This document shows positions 7,579 through 15,481 of a stretch of 25,690 nucleotides of DNA, in pieces. The DNA comes from Dysgonomonas mossii (GTDB lineage: Bacteria > Bacteroidota > Bacteroidia > Bacteroidales > Dysgonomonadaceae), in the NCBI RefSeq assembly GCF_004569505.1, contig NZ_SPPK01000010.1:1-25690 (forward strand), read 5' to 3'. Each line of letters starts with the position of its first letter. The stretch's first letter is position 1. A program made the position numbers and the translations under genes. The notes beneath the pieces were generated by a model, which had not been told where the DNA came from, searched no databases, and saw nothing but the letters and a program-made list of their open reading frames with translations.

Positions 7579-8001
7579 ATGAAAATTATTTTATCAATAC
7601 TTATGTTGATTTGTTTGTGTGGTTGTGATAGCGAATCTGAGGATTTTATATATCAGGAATATCAGTTACCGGCCAAGGCTGGTGCATTGGATTTAAATAT
7701 TGAGACAGATAAGGCTGTACTAATTAATGACAAGGTTGAATTTCAAAGTGTTTTTTCCAATTTCCCCAATGCAAGAGCCGTTGATCTCAAGAACTATACT
7801 TTATTGTTAGTCAAAGGTGTTTCCACATCAGGGATAAGGGAGATTAAGAAAACGATTTCGAAAACAGATAATGAATATATCTTTACTATTTATGTAGAAA
7901 GAGATAGTACTGCCGTCATGGAACCCTGGTATTTGGCTTATATTATTCCTAAAACAAGCGATGAAAATATAACTTTATCAGTTACGTATGAAATTCTCTA
8001 A
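7579..8001 (+). CDS. small lipoprotein, PrcB-like protease partner candidate
   Basis: 140 residues. The signal peptide ends in LCGC (Cys16), followed by the acidic stretch DSESED, which fits Bacteroidota surface-export signals for lipoproteins. The body contains KNYTLLLVKGVSTSGIREI, then IFTIYVERDS and a PWYLAYIIPK strand. This layout resembles the C-terminal domain of PrcB. In Treponema denticola, PrcB works with the subtilisin-like dentilisin PrtP. Being directly behind an S8 protease lipoprotein strengthens the idea that this is its partner, chaperone or inhibitor. The family match is from memory of pattern, not a search. No catalytic motif is seen. Confidence 0.6.
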   Translation: MKIILSILMLICLCGCDSESEDFIYQEYQLPAKAGALDLNIETDKAVLINDKVEFQSVFSNFPNARAVDLKNYTLLLVKGVSTSGIREIKKTISKTDNEYIFTIYVERDSTAVMEPWYLAYIIPKTSDENITLSVTYEIL

Positions 8002-8054
8002 TATAAATATTATCTGGTACTGAAATAAGTTGGATTTATATAAAGGGATATAAT

Positions 8055-8108
8055 AACTTAGGTCAACTTGAATTCATATTTAAGTTGACCTAAGTTGATT
8101 TTTTTATT
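8055..8108 (+). terminator. strong rho-independent terminator
   Basis: A 15-bp perfect stem (aacttaggtcaactt at 8055-8069 with aagttgacctaagtt at 8082-8096) closes a 12-base loop and is followed by a run of seven T. It ends the protease/lipoprotein operon. Confidence 0.85.
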
Positions 8109-8308
8109 AATGTCAGTGGTGATTTAGGTTAATCAAATTACTATTTGTCTTTGTAGAATATTTTCTTTTAATTACAAAAAAAGCTATTTATCTTATAAAT
8201 TACTTAACATAGACTGATCATGTGGTAATTGTCTAAATATCGTTATATTCTCATCATTTCGAAACTCTTTAACTGGAAGCATTGTTATTTACTTTCGATA
8301 TAAGAATT
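8109..8308. other. AT-rich intergenic stretch
   Basis: With the terminator region this makes about 300 bases between the protease operon and the SRAP-like remnant. I see no ORF, hairpin or promoter element in it that I can defend. Confidence 0.5.
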
Positions 8309-8512
8309 ATGTGTTTTTTTTATTCACTTCCCTAAAAAGCAAAACAGATTGCAAAACGTTATAATAAGCAACTTACTCTATTTAACGACACGGAATTTGA
8401 AAACAAAATGCTGATAAAAGGTTACGACAACAAAAATAGTAAAGTGATAGTCAATGCCGAAAGTGAAATTCAATTTGCCAAATGGGGTCTGATCTTCTGT
8501 ATTATCACTTAA
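8309..8512 (+). pseudogene. SRAP (HMCES/YedK-like) pseudogene, N-terminal part
   Basis: Starts ATG-TGT, giving the MC start typical of SRAP proteins, whose Cys2 crosslinks abasic DNA sites. One frame reads MCFFYSLP, then a TAA at 8333-8335, then KAKQIAKRYNKQLTLF and on to SEIQFAKWGLIF, the WGLIP-like motif of the family, before a stop at 8510-8512. AAA to TAA is the simplest origin of the first stop. Intact proteins are about 220 residues, so most of the gene is also missing. It is dead by both nonsense and truncation. Confidence 0.65.
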
Positions 8513-8661
8513 AAACACAAGCGGCTTATTGTCGGGCTTTTGCGTTTTTCTTTTTACAATCTTGTACCACATTTGCACCACTGAATACTCGATGTGGGCT
8601 CTACTTCTTGCTCCAAGTTATTGGAATTCTTTTTTAGATATTGAGTACATATAAAATAACC

Positions 8662-8853
8662 ATGTTAGAAAATCAAACATATTTCTTTGAGCTTGTACCT
8701 TGTTTGAATGGATTGAGAAGTACGGATATGAAAGATAAGTATCAGTTTCGGGTAGATTTGACAGAAAAATACAAGATGGATTATCCTAACGTTGAAGTTA
8801 TTTATGCTTTGCCAGTCGTAGAGCCTGTATCATGCAATAGGTTATGCAACTAG
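8662..8853 (+). CDS. short orphan ORF ending in a repeat
   Basis: 63 residues from ATG 8662, with an alternative TTG at 8641. The protein has coding-like composition (KDKYQFRVDLTEKYKMDYPN, then VEVIYALPVVEP). Its last codons (CNRLCN) are formed by the arm-site-like repeat at 8836-8848. I do not recognise the family. It may be the front of a longer gene cut at a recombination junction. Confidence 0.35.
   Translation: MLENQTYFFELVPCLNGLRSTDMKDKYQFRVDLTEKYKMDYPNVEVIYALPVVEPVSCNRLCN
8834..8853 (+). repeat. second copy of the arm-site-like repeat
   Basis: aataggttatgca at 8836-8848 is identical to 737-749 beside the integrase, and the match continues imperfectly (caactagg against cagctatg). Direct copies about 8.1 kb apart, one next to a dead integrase and one next to dead mobilisation genes, look like the ends or junctions of a former mobile element. 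Confidence 0.4.
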
Positions 8854-8883
8854 GAAAAAAAATCTCCTCAAAAACAAAACACC

Positions 8884-9240
8884 TTACTTTACATTCTTTA
8901 CCATAGTTCTTAAGATTAACGTATCCTGCGAAAATATTTTCCGCTGGCCATGCTCCAATGCCTCAGGGAAATATACTACTACTATATACTCCTTTGCCAA
9001 TCGTTCCATAAACTGGTTTGTCATCCGCTCTTTGTCATCGGGAGAAAATGCCAAGGGGATATGCCCGACACATTTAGATAGCTTCGGATTGAGCAGGCTC
9101 TGCATATAAAAGCTGTTAATAATGGATTTGGTATCAGTTTCCAATACACCTTCACTCGCCAAAATCTTAGCATCCTTATTGCCTAAAACATACGAGATGC
9201 AACCCTTAAAACTTCGTCCTTTTACTATTTTTCCAATCAT
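8884..9240 (-). pseudogene. truncated relaxase (MobA/VirD2 type), N-terminus only
   Basis: 118 residues. The first ~85 match the relaxase/mobilisation nuclease N-terminus: MIGKIVKGRSFKGCISYVLG, then FYMQSLLNPKL and a VGHIPLAFSPDDKERM stretch, ending at RLAKEY. After that the sequence changes to YFPEALEHGQRKIF and a short tail unlike relaxases. The HxDxxHxH metal-binding motif, normally some 25 residues further on, is missing, so it cannot nick DNA. It starts at ATG 9240, overlapping the upstream mob gene by 35 bases, as is usual for this pair. Confidence 0.75.
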
Positions 9241-9598
9241 CCGACAGCTTGTTTATGATATTTTGGATCGACTCCAGTAATGGAACAGCCATCTTTTCGA
9301 GCCGCTTTACAGTTAAAAATTTGATGGTTTTCACTAACTGGTTCAGGTTATTCGCCATTCCCGAGAGTTTTCGTATCAGATTCAGATCTTCAAGCGTATA
9401 TCGTAATTTTACACTTCCTTTTAGTACCATCTCCCGTGCATATTGTGTCGCTTTCATTCCTAACCTTTCCGCTTTCTCTTTCACGGAATTAAAATCCTTT
9501 TCGCTCAGCTTGAGGTTAATCGAACAGGACAGTTTCTTTTTTTTCTTCCTGGGTCTCCCACGAAGAACCTTTGCTTCCAATTTATCTTTATTTTCCAT
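9206..9598 (-). CDS. MobC-like mobilisation accessory protein
   Basis: 130 residues from ATG 9598; a longer frame to 9646 adds an unlikely leader. It has a basic N-terminus (GRPRKKKKK), a ribbon-helix-helix-like segment (INLKLSEKDFNSVKEKAERL) with ATQYAREMVLKG, and a helical C-terminal half with SGMANNLNQLVK. The last feature is characteristic of relaxosome MobC proteins. In working elements it binds oriT and helps the relaxase nick. Here its partner is truncated, so it is probably an orphan. It looks complete. Confidence 0.8.
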   Translation of the reverse strand: MENKDKLEAKVLRGRPRKKKKKLSCSINLKLSEKDFNSVKEKAERLGMKATQYAREMVLKGSVKLRYTLEDLNLIRKLSGMANNLNQLVKTIKFLTVKRLEKMAVPLLESIQNIINKLSDDWKNSKRTKF

Positions 9599-9656
9599 AG
9601 CTTTTATATCAGGATTATTAGGTAGAAGCAACGTATAAAATACCAATATATAGGTA

Positions 9657-9687
9657 TTTCGATAAAGTAGATGTACTTGTAATTTTG
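9657..9687 (+). promoter_or_regulatory. Bacteroides-type promoter of the seven-gene operon
   Basis: TAATTTTG at 9680-9687 fits the Bacteroides -7 consensus TAnnTTTG exactly. A TTTC at 9657-9660, 19 bases upstream, is a near match to the -33 TTTG element. The start codon of the TonB receptor lies 45 bases downstream of the -7 box. Confidence 0.6.
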
Positions 9688-9732
9688 CATCTTCTTACAT
9701 AAAGATCACTCATTTTAAATTAATTTAAGAAT

Positions 9733-12576
9733 ATGATAAAATATATATGTTTTGTTCTCTTTGTCATATTGGCAAGCTCTTCTTTGATCGCACAAGGAAG
9801 TAAAAGTGGGGCAAGCTATAAGATAACAGGTAAGATTTATGAGAAAAGCTCAGATGGAAAAATTCCATTACAAGCAGCCACAGTTGCTATTCCTGATTAT
9901 GCAGTAGGTACGGTTACGGATAAGGACGGACTCTTTGTCTTAACGAATATTCCGTCAGGAAAAGTGAAAATGACAGTTCGTTATCTGGGAATGGTAACAA
10001 TTGAAGAGACAATTGATGTAAATAAAGATTTAGATCTATCGTACGTCATGCAACCTGAGAATTTTAAATTAGTAACAGTTACTGTTGTTGCTGAAAATAC
10101 AAATGCACAGCAATCTACTGCATCTAAAGTGTCGCGGAATGCTATCGATCATATACAGGCAACAAGTTTGCAGGATATTATGTCATTGCTTCCAGGTGGA
10201 ATTTCTTCTAATCCGGGTTTGAATTATAATAAGCAGATTACAATTAGAAATATCTATACAGATAATAATAATAATGAGGCCGCTTTAACAAATTCAACAG
10301 TGTCGAATCTGAATGCTTTTGGAACGGCTATAATCTCGGATGGGGCGCCTATTTCCAATAACGCGAATATGCAAACTATGCACCCTTCTGTTATAGGAGG
10401 AACGACATCTTTGTCTGGTGGTTCGGAGCCTTCGGGAGGAGTCGATACACGAATGCTGTCTACCGATAATATAGAATCTGTTGAAGTGATTCGGGGAATT
10501 CCTTCGGTTCGCTATGGAGATATACTTTCCGGAGCTGTTATCGTAAACTCGAAAGCAAGTGCAATGCCTTTACAGGTACGAGCAAAAGTGAATCCTAGGG
10601 TTTATGAGGTATCAGCATCTTCAGGATATAATCTAGGCAAAAGGAAAGGGGCTCTAAATGTTAGTGGCGATTATACCCTTAACACAAATGATATTACGGA
10701 ATCGTACAAGACTTACCAGAGAGGGAATTTAAAGTTTATCTATACGAATAGATGGTTTGACAAATGGACTTCTAACACATCTTTGAATTTGTTTTATGGT
10801 GCAGACCGTACAAAGAAAAACCCTGATGATTTAGTTTACCAACGACAAAGGAAAGGAGACAATGCTGGTGTAACGTTTAATACAAATGGTATCATTCTTT
10901 TACGAAAACCTTGGATAACCAATGTGCGATATGTGCTTTCGTCATCATATACATACAAAAAGAGTTATTATTCAGAGGCGTATTCTGCAGCAAACTATGT
11001 TTATTCTCAAACAACAACAGACGGAACAATATTGAGTAATAAGCCTGGTGTTGATGTTTGGGATAGCAACGGCAACAAAATAACCAATTTCTCTCCAGAT
11101 CAATCTTTTTTATATGCACGAGAGATTCCATCGGCTTATATTGGGAGTTATAATATTGAAGGAAAAGAAGTAAATGTATTTTCCAGTCTGATGGGGAATC
11201 TATATAAAAGAATCGGGAATACCAATCATGCAATAACATTGGGTGGTGAATTTAAAACTGATGGAAATGAAGGTAAAGGTAAAACCTTTGAGCCGGACTC
11301 TCCTCCCTATCGAAACCTATCAGCAGCAAATGCCTCTTTTCGACCTCGCAGTTATAAAGATATTCCATATGTAAACCAAGTAGGATTTTTTGTGGAAGAA
11401 TCTTTTAGATATAATCTGGATAATAGAGAATTAAGAATAACAGGAGGCCTTAGATATGATAATTTTTCTGTTGTGAAGGATGTTTTTTCACCACGTGTAA
11501 ATGCTTCTTTTGATATAATCCCGAATAAATTAAAGATTAGAGGAGGATATGGCGTGCTAGCAAAGGCACCTTCTGTATTGTTCCTGTATCCTGAAAAAGC
11601 ATATTTTGAATATGTCAATATTAATGAGCTGAGTAGCACAACAGTTGCAGATGCGGATAAATTGCTTATAACAACGACCCGGGTTTTTGATACACAAAAT
11701 AAAAAATTGAAAATAGCCAAAACGAAAAAGGCTGAAATTGGGTTCGATTTAAACCTTGCAAATAAGGTAAAATTATATGTAACAGCTTTCAACGAACGTT
11801 TACAGGATGGTTATACCATGGATTTAAGTTCTGAAAGTTTCAAACCTCTAACATACAATGAGTATTCTCGAGTAGGAAATGATATTGTGTTAACAGCAAG
11901 TAATCCTGTGTTAGCCAAGTATTATACGCCAACCAATGACTTGCAAAATAGAGTTAACGGTGTAGAATTTGATGCGGAGGTTACTCGTATTAATGCTATT
12001 CGCACATCATTTTCAGCCAGTGGTCTGTGGGCCCGTAATGAAAGCTATTCGAGCAACTATGTATACTACGATGGAAGAAGCGGAACAAGTGGTTCGAGCA
12101 GAACACACATAGGTTTGTACGAATCTGAAAAGAATAATGGACAACGTTTTTCAACAACTTTAAGGGCAACACACAACATTCCCGAAATAGGCTTTGTTAT
12201 CACACTGACTTGGCAAGGAATTTGGAATGAAAAACAATGGTATGATATAGGGAATGTAACATATCCTGTAAAATATATCTCAAAATATGATGGTTTGGTG
12301 TATGACTTTGACCCATCGAAGGCTAGCGAACCAGAGTTTGCCGCAATAGTAGATAATCCATACAGTGAATCTCAATATATAAAGGAGAAATATCCGGTTT
12401 CACACACTTTTAATATTCATGTAACGAAAGAACTTGGAGATTATATGCGTATATCCTTTTTCGCAAACAATCTCTTCCGAAATTATCCAACAGTACGTTC
12501 TTCAAGATACCAAAATACGACTTTACAACGTAAACAGCCAATATTCTTTGGCTTAGAATTATCGTTAAAACTTTAA
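9733..12576 (+). CDS. TonB-dependent outer-membrane receptor
   Basis: 947 residues with a signal peptide (MIKYICFVLFVILASSSLIAQ). Residues ~30-108 form a carboxypeptidase-regulatory-like domain (GKIYEKS, AATVAIPDYAVGTVTDKDG, RYLGM). A TonB-box-like TVTVVAE (~113-119) follows, then a plug domain (LQDIMSLLPGG; IESVEVIRGIPSVRYGD) and a ~600-residue beta barrel ending in LELSLKL. This is SusC-like in build, but no SusD follows. It should import a substrate across the outer membrane using TonB energy. It is the first gene of the operon, and the next starts 11 bases downstream. Linked peptidase and amino-acid permease genes suggest a peptide or protein-derived ligand. Confidence 0.95.
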   Translation: MIKYICFVLFVILASSSLIAQGSKSGASYKITGKIYEKSSDGKIPLQAATVAIPDYAVGTVTDKDGLFVLTNIPSGKVKMTVRYLGMVTIEETIDVNKDLDLSYVMQPENFKLVTVTVVAENTNAQQSTASKVSRNAIDHIQATSLQDIMSLLPGGISSNPGLNYNKQITIRNIYTDNNNNEAALTNSTVSNLNAFGTAIISDGAPISNNANMQTMHPSVIGGTTSLSGGSEPSGGVDTRMLSTDNIESVEVIRGIPSVRYGDILSGAVIVNSKASAMPLQVRAKVNPRVYEVSASSGYNLGKRKGALNVSGDYTLNTNDITESYKTYQRGNLKFIYTNRWFDKWTSNTSLNLFYGADRTKKNPDDLVYQRQRKGDNAGVTFNTNGIILLRKPWITNVRYVLSSSYTYKKSYYSEAYSAANYVYSQTTTDGTILSNKPGVDVWDSNGNKITNFSPDQSFLYAREIPSAYIGSYNIEGKEVNVFSSLMGNLYKRIGNTNHAITLGGEFKTDGNEGKGKTFEPDSPPYRNLSAANASFRPRSYKDIPYVNQVGFFVEESFRYNLDNRELRITGGLRYDNFSVVKDVFSPRVNASFDIIPNKLKIRGGYGVLAKAPSVLFLYPEKAYFEYVNINELSSTTVADADKLLITTTRVFDTQNKKLKIAKTKKAEIGFDLNLANKVKLYVTAFNERLQDGYTMDLSSESFKPLTYNEYSRVGNDIVLTASNPVLAKYYTPTNDLQNRVNGVEFDAEVTRINAIRTSFSASGLWARNESYSSNYVYYDGRSGTSGSSRTHIGLYESEKNNGQRFSTTLRATHNIPEIGFVITLTWQGIWNEKQWYDIGNVTYPVKYISKYDGLVYDFDPSKASEPEFAAIVDNPYSESQYIKEKYPVSHTFNIHVTKELGDYMRISFFANNLFRNYPTVRSSRYQNTTLQRKQPIFFGLELSLKL

Positions 12577-12586
12577 AGAAACAATA

Positions 12587-13849
12587 ATGAAAACAAAATA
12601 TTTATTTTCATATATATTATTATCTGTCATTACTTTTGCTTTCTCTGCCTGTAATTCGTTTGACAACGCAATAGATACAGAGTCTGTTGAGACGATAGAG
12701 ATAGAAATAGATGTGGCATCTCTGGTTCCCAATATTCAAACTCTTGATGGATTACAGGTTAAATTAGAGGATGTGAAGTTTGGAGTTGCTTATACTACAT
12801 CTGTTGTTGATGGAAAAGCAAATGTACAAGGAGTTGCTCCCGGCATATATAAAATAGACGTATGGGGTAATGCTCGCGACGAGAGTAATGATATATATAT
12901 GTTGAGTGGGAATAAACTAAACTACCCCTTGCTTAACAAAATAGAGAGCCTTTCTATTAATGTAGACGGTCTTCGAGAGTCTATTCTTATTTTTAAAGAA
13001 ATATACTATACGGGTTCTAAAACAGCATTGAATACAAATTATTTTAGAGATCAATTTTATGAAATTTATAATAACTCAGAAGATCAAACACTTTATTTGG
13101 ATGGAATTTATTTTGCAAATTTAACGCCAGCATCAGCAACAACAAAGTTACCATTATGGCCTGAGAGTGATGGTGAAAAATATGTTTACGCTGAAAGAGT
13201 ATGGAAATTTCCCGGTAGTGGAACAGATTATCCTTTAGCTCCTGGCGAGTCTTTTGTGGTTGCTCAGTATGCAGCTAATCATCAACTCCCTCAATATAAC
13301 CCAGCATCTCCCGTTGATTGCTCTTCTGCCGAGTTCGAATTCTATATGGGCAGCACTACTTATACAGATCAACCTGCAGTGAATATGTTGCATGTGTTTT
13401 ACAATAACTCGGCATTAATTGGCTCAGTACCACAATATTTGACGTCTGTTTTTGGCGGTGCTTATGTTATGTTTAAGCCTTTGAATGGAGAACAGTATGA
13501 TCCGGTAAATACAGAAGAATTGAAAACTCCAGATTTAAATTCAACATCTTCTAAGCCCCCTATCTACGCAAAAATCCCGAGAACATATGTGATTGATGCC
13601 GTAGAAGCTGTGGATAATGAGTCAAAGCTTTCAGCCAAGCGCATGCCTGCATCGTTAGATAAAGGAGCTACATATGTGGGAGCAATATATAATAGTTTGG
13701 GCGTTGCACGGAAGAAAGTAGGTGACCATGCAGATGGAACACCTATATTGCAAGATACAAATGATAGTTCTGACGATTTTGATAGAGGAGTTGTTCCTCA
13801 ATTCAGAAGGTATAATTCAAAGAAGCCTAGTTGGAGCCAGTCTTATTGA
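12587..13849 (+). CDS. DUF4876 family lipoprotein
   Basis: 420 residues. The signal peptide ends in a lipobox FSAC (Cys22). An N-terminal Ig-like or carboxypeptidase-regulatory-type beta domain covers ~30-120 (GVAPGIYKIDVWG). The main part has a lamin-tail-like look: ILIFKEIYYTGSK, FYEIYNNSEDQTLYLDGIYF, ERVWKFPGSG, LAPGESFVVAQYA. These are the features I associate with DUF4876 proteins, which sit behind this type of TonB receptor in Bacteroidota. It probably sits on the outer membrane as a substrate-capturing partner of the receptor, in the place SusD holds in carbohydrate loci; that role is inferred. Confidence 0.8.
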   Translation: MKTKYLFSYILLSVITFAFSACNSFDNAIDTESVETIEIEIDVASLVPNIQTLDGLQVKLEDVKFGVAYTTSVVDGKANVQGVAPGIYKIDVWGNARDESNDIYMLSGNKLNYPLLNKIESLSINVDGLRESILIFKEIYYTGSKTALNTNYFRDQFYEIYNNSEDQTLYLDGIYFANLTPASATTKLPLWPESDGEKYVYAERVWKFPGSGTDYPLAPGESFVVAQYAANHQLPQYNPASPVDCSSAEFEFYMGSTTYTDQPAVNMLHVFYNNSALIGSVPQYLTSVFGGAYVMFKPLNGEQYDPVNTEELKTPDLNSTSSKPPIYAKIPRTYVIDAVEAVDNESKLSAKRMPASLDKGATYVGAIYNSLGVARKKVGDHADGTPILQDTNDSSDDFDRGVVPQFRRYNSKKPSWSQSY

Positions 13850-13876
13850 GTATATAAATAGAATATAAAACACAGT

Positions 13877-15436
13877 ATGGAACACAAGATTAAAAATATA
13901 ATAGCGCTCTCGGTTTCTTTAGTTGTCTCGGTTTCTTTGTTCGCACAAGAAGGCGATGGGCTAAATACACCGGCTGCATACGAGCAAATGAAAATTCGAA
14001 ATCAGTGGCATAATACGACTAATTCGGCAGGTCTATTTTTAGATAGGCCAAAGAATTATACTGAATTAAACGTTGGTTATGAATTGTATACAGGGAGCTT
14101 TCATCGTCCACAAGAAGGAGAGAATGGTAATAACTTGAATGTTGGAGCGGAAGGTTCTGTTGTTGTAAATAAGATATATATGTGGGGTAAGTTTGATTAT
14201 ACCCGATCCACTATCAAGGACGCAAACTTCAATTCATCCATTATTGATCCGTTTCGGGGAATGCCTTATATCTTAGCTGACGTCAATAAAAGTGAGTGGC
14301 GTAATCAATCGTATGACTTTTCATTTAAAGTAGCATCTCCAAAACAGTGGAATAAATTGTCGTTAGGAATTGAAGGAGGTTATGTAGCTAAAAGTGGTGC
14401 TAAGCAGCGAGATATTCGCGCCGAAAACTATTATTATACTGCAACAATTAAACCGGGGATAGCGTATTCGATTAATGATCAACATCATGTCGGAGTCAAT
14501 TTTGAATATTATAGTCTGAAAGAAGAATCGAAGAATTCAATAGTAAACGCTGCTGATTACAAACAGTATTATGAGCTTTTTGGCTTAGGGTCTGCATATT
14601 CTCAGTTAGGATCAGGCAAAACGACTAATTATGAAGGAAATAATGTCGGTGGAGGATTGCAATATAATTATCAAGGAATTGTAAATCTATTGTTATCAGG
14701 CACATATAATTTAAAAGTTGAAGATGTGTCGTTCTCTTTTACAGATCCTCTAGATCAAGGAACGACAAAGGATAAGATATGGAATACGAAGCTACAGCTG
14801 TATAAGGATGTGAACAATGTAACACATTTTATTTCTGCAGATTATACAAATCGAAAAATAGATGGAATAGAATATATAACCCAATATGACACTCAAAATG
14901 GGTACGTTACGTTAGGTAAGTTCGTGAAGTCTAATTATAAAACTCAGATTGTAGTTCTCGATTATGACTTATCTATTAACAATAATCAAAGTCATGAGTA
15001 TTTATGGAAGTTTGGTGCCGGAGTGAAATATTCAGATAAAAAGGATGTATATCTACTTCCGTATTCAGAGAAAAATGCACAGAATATAGCCTATCAACTC
15101 CGAGCAAAACGTAATTTTATTTTATCTAATAATGCTTTAATGAAACGTTTCCTTTTGGCGGCAGATTATTCATATAGTCGGAATATATCAGGTAAATATG
15201 ATTATAATGGAAGTTATCCAACCTATCCCGTCGTAACTTTACTTGAAGCAGTGGATGCAGCCTACCTTCGATCTGATTTCTACTCAATAGGAGCTGCGGC
15301 AACATATTCTCAAAAGATAAAAGAAACGCTCCTGCCAAGTGTTTATCTTAAAGCAGAGTTTCGTTATACGAAAGCGATAGCATCACAGTTTAGCAATCGA
15401 CATAACCTTCTCGTAAGTTTTGGATTTAATTTTTAG
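13877..15436 (+). CDS. DUF6850 family outer-membrane beta-barrel protein
   Basis: 519 residues. A signal peptide ends around SLFAQ. The rest is alternating amphipathic beta strands with aromatic girdles (YTELNVGYELYTGSF, KIYMWGKFDYTRS, HHVGVNFEYYSL), closing with LLVSFGFNF, a terminal Phe typical of outer-membrane barrels. It has no plug or TonB box, so it is not a second receptor. DUF6850-type barrels occur next to DUF4876 proteins. Possible jobs are export or anchoring of the following peptidase, or a passive pore; none can be read from sequence. Same operon, 27 bases after the DUF4876 gene. Confidence 0.75.
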   Translation: MEHKIKNIIALSVSLVVSVSLFAQEGDGLNTPAAYEQMKIRNQWHNTTNSAGLFLDRPKNYTELNVGYELYTGSFHRPQEGENGNNLNVGAEGSVVVNKIYMWGKFDYTRSTIKDANFNSSIIDPFRGMPYILADVNKSEWRNQSYDFSFKVASPKQWNKLSLGIEGGYVAKSGAKQRDIRAENYYYTATIKPGIAYSINDQHHVGVNFEYYSLKEESKNSIVNAADYKQYYELFGLGSAYSQLGSGKTTNYEGNNVGGGLQYNYQGIVNLLLSGTYNLKVEDVSFSFTDPLDQGTTKDKIWNTKLQLYKDVNNVTHFISADYTNRKIDGIEYITQYDTQNGYVTLGKFVKSNYKTQIVVLDYDLSINNNQSHEYLWKFGAGVKYSDKKDVYLLPYSEKNAQNIAYQLRAKRNFILSNNALMKRFLLAADYSYSRNISGKYDYNGSYPTYPVVTLLEAVDAAYLRSDFYSIGAAATYSQKIKETLLPSVYLKAEFRYTKAIASQFSNRHNLLVSFGFNF

Positions 15437-15481
15437 ACGACTGGATGATAGGTACTTAATAAAAATATTATTGATGTAAAA

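Noticed and set aside
8378..8581. 67-residue minus-strand ORF
   Set aside because: It overlaps the SRAP remnant in antisense, and the plus-strand frame carries the family motifs.
9249..9638. 129-residue plus-strand ORF over the mob gene
   Set aside because: It is the antisense of the MobC-like gene, with a low-complexity Ser/Phe-rich product, and the opposite strand has clear family motifs.
10892..11792. Two minus-strand ORFs of 115 and 146 residues inside the TonB receptor
   Set aside because: They are antisense to conserved beta-barrel coding sequence and have no recognisable protein features.
9733..13849. A SusC/SusD polysaccharide-utilisation pair
   Set aside because: The gene after the receptor has DUF4876 features and no SusD-like helical repeats, and no glycosidase is present.
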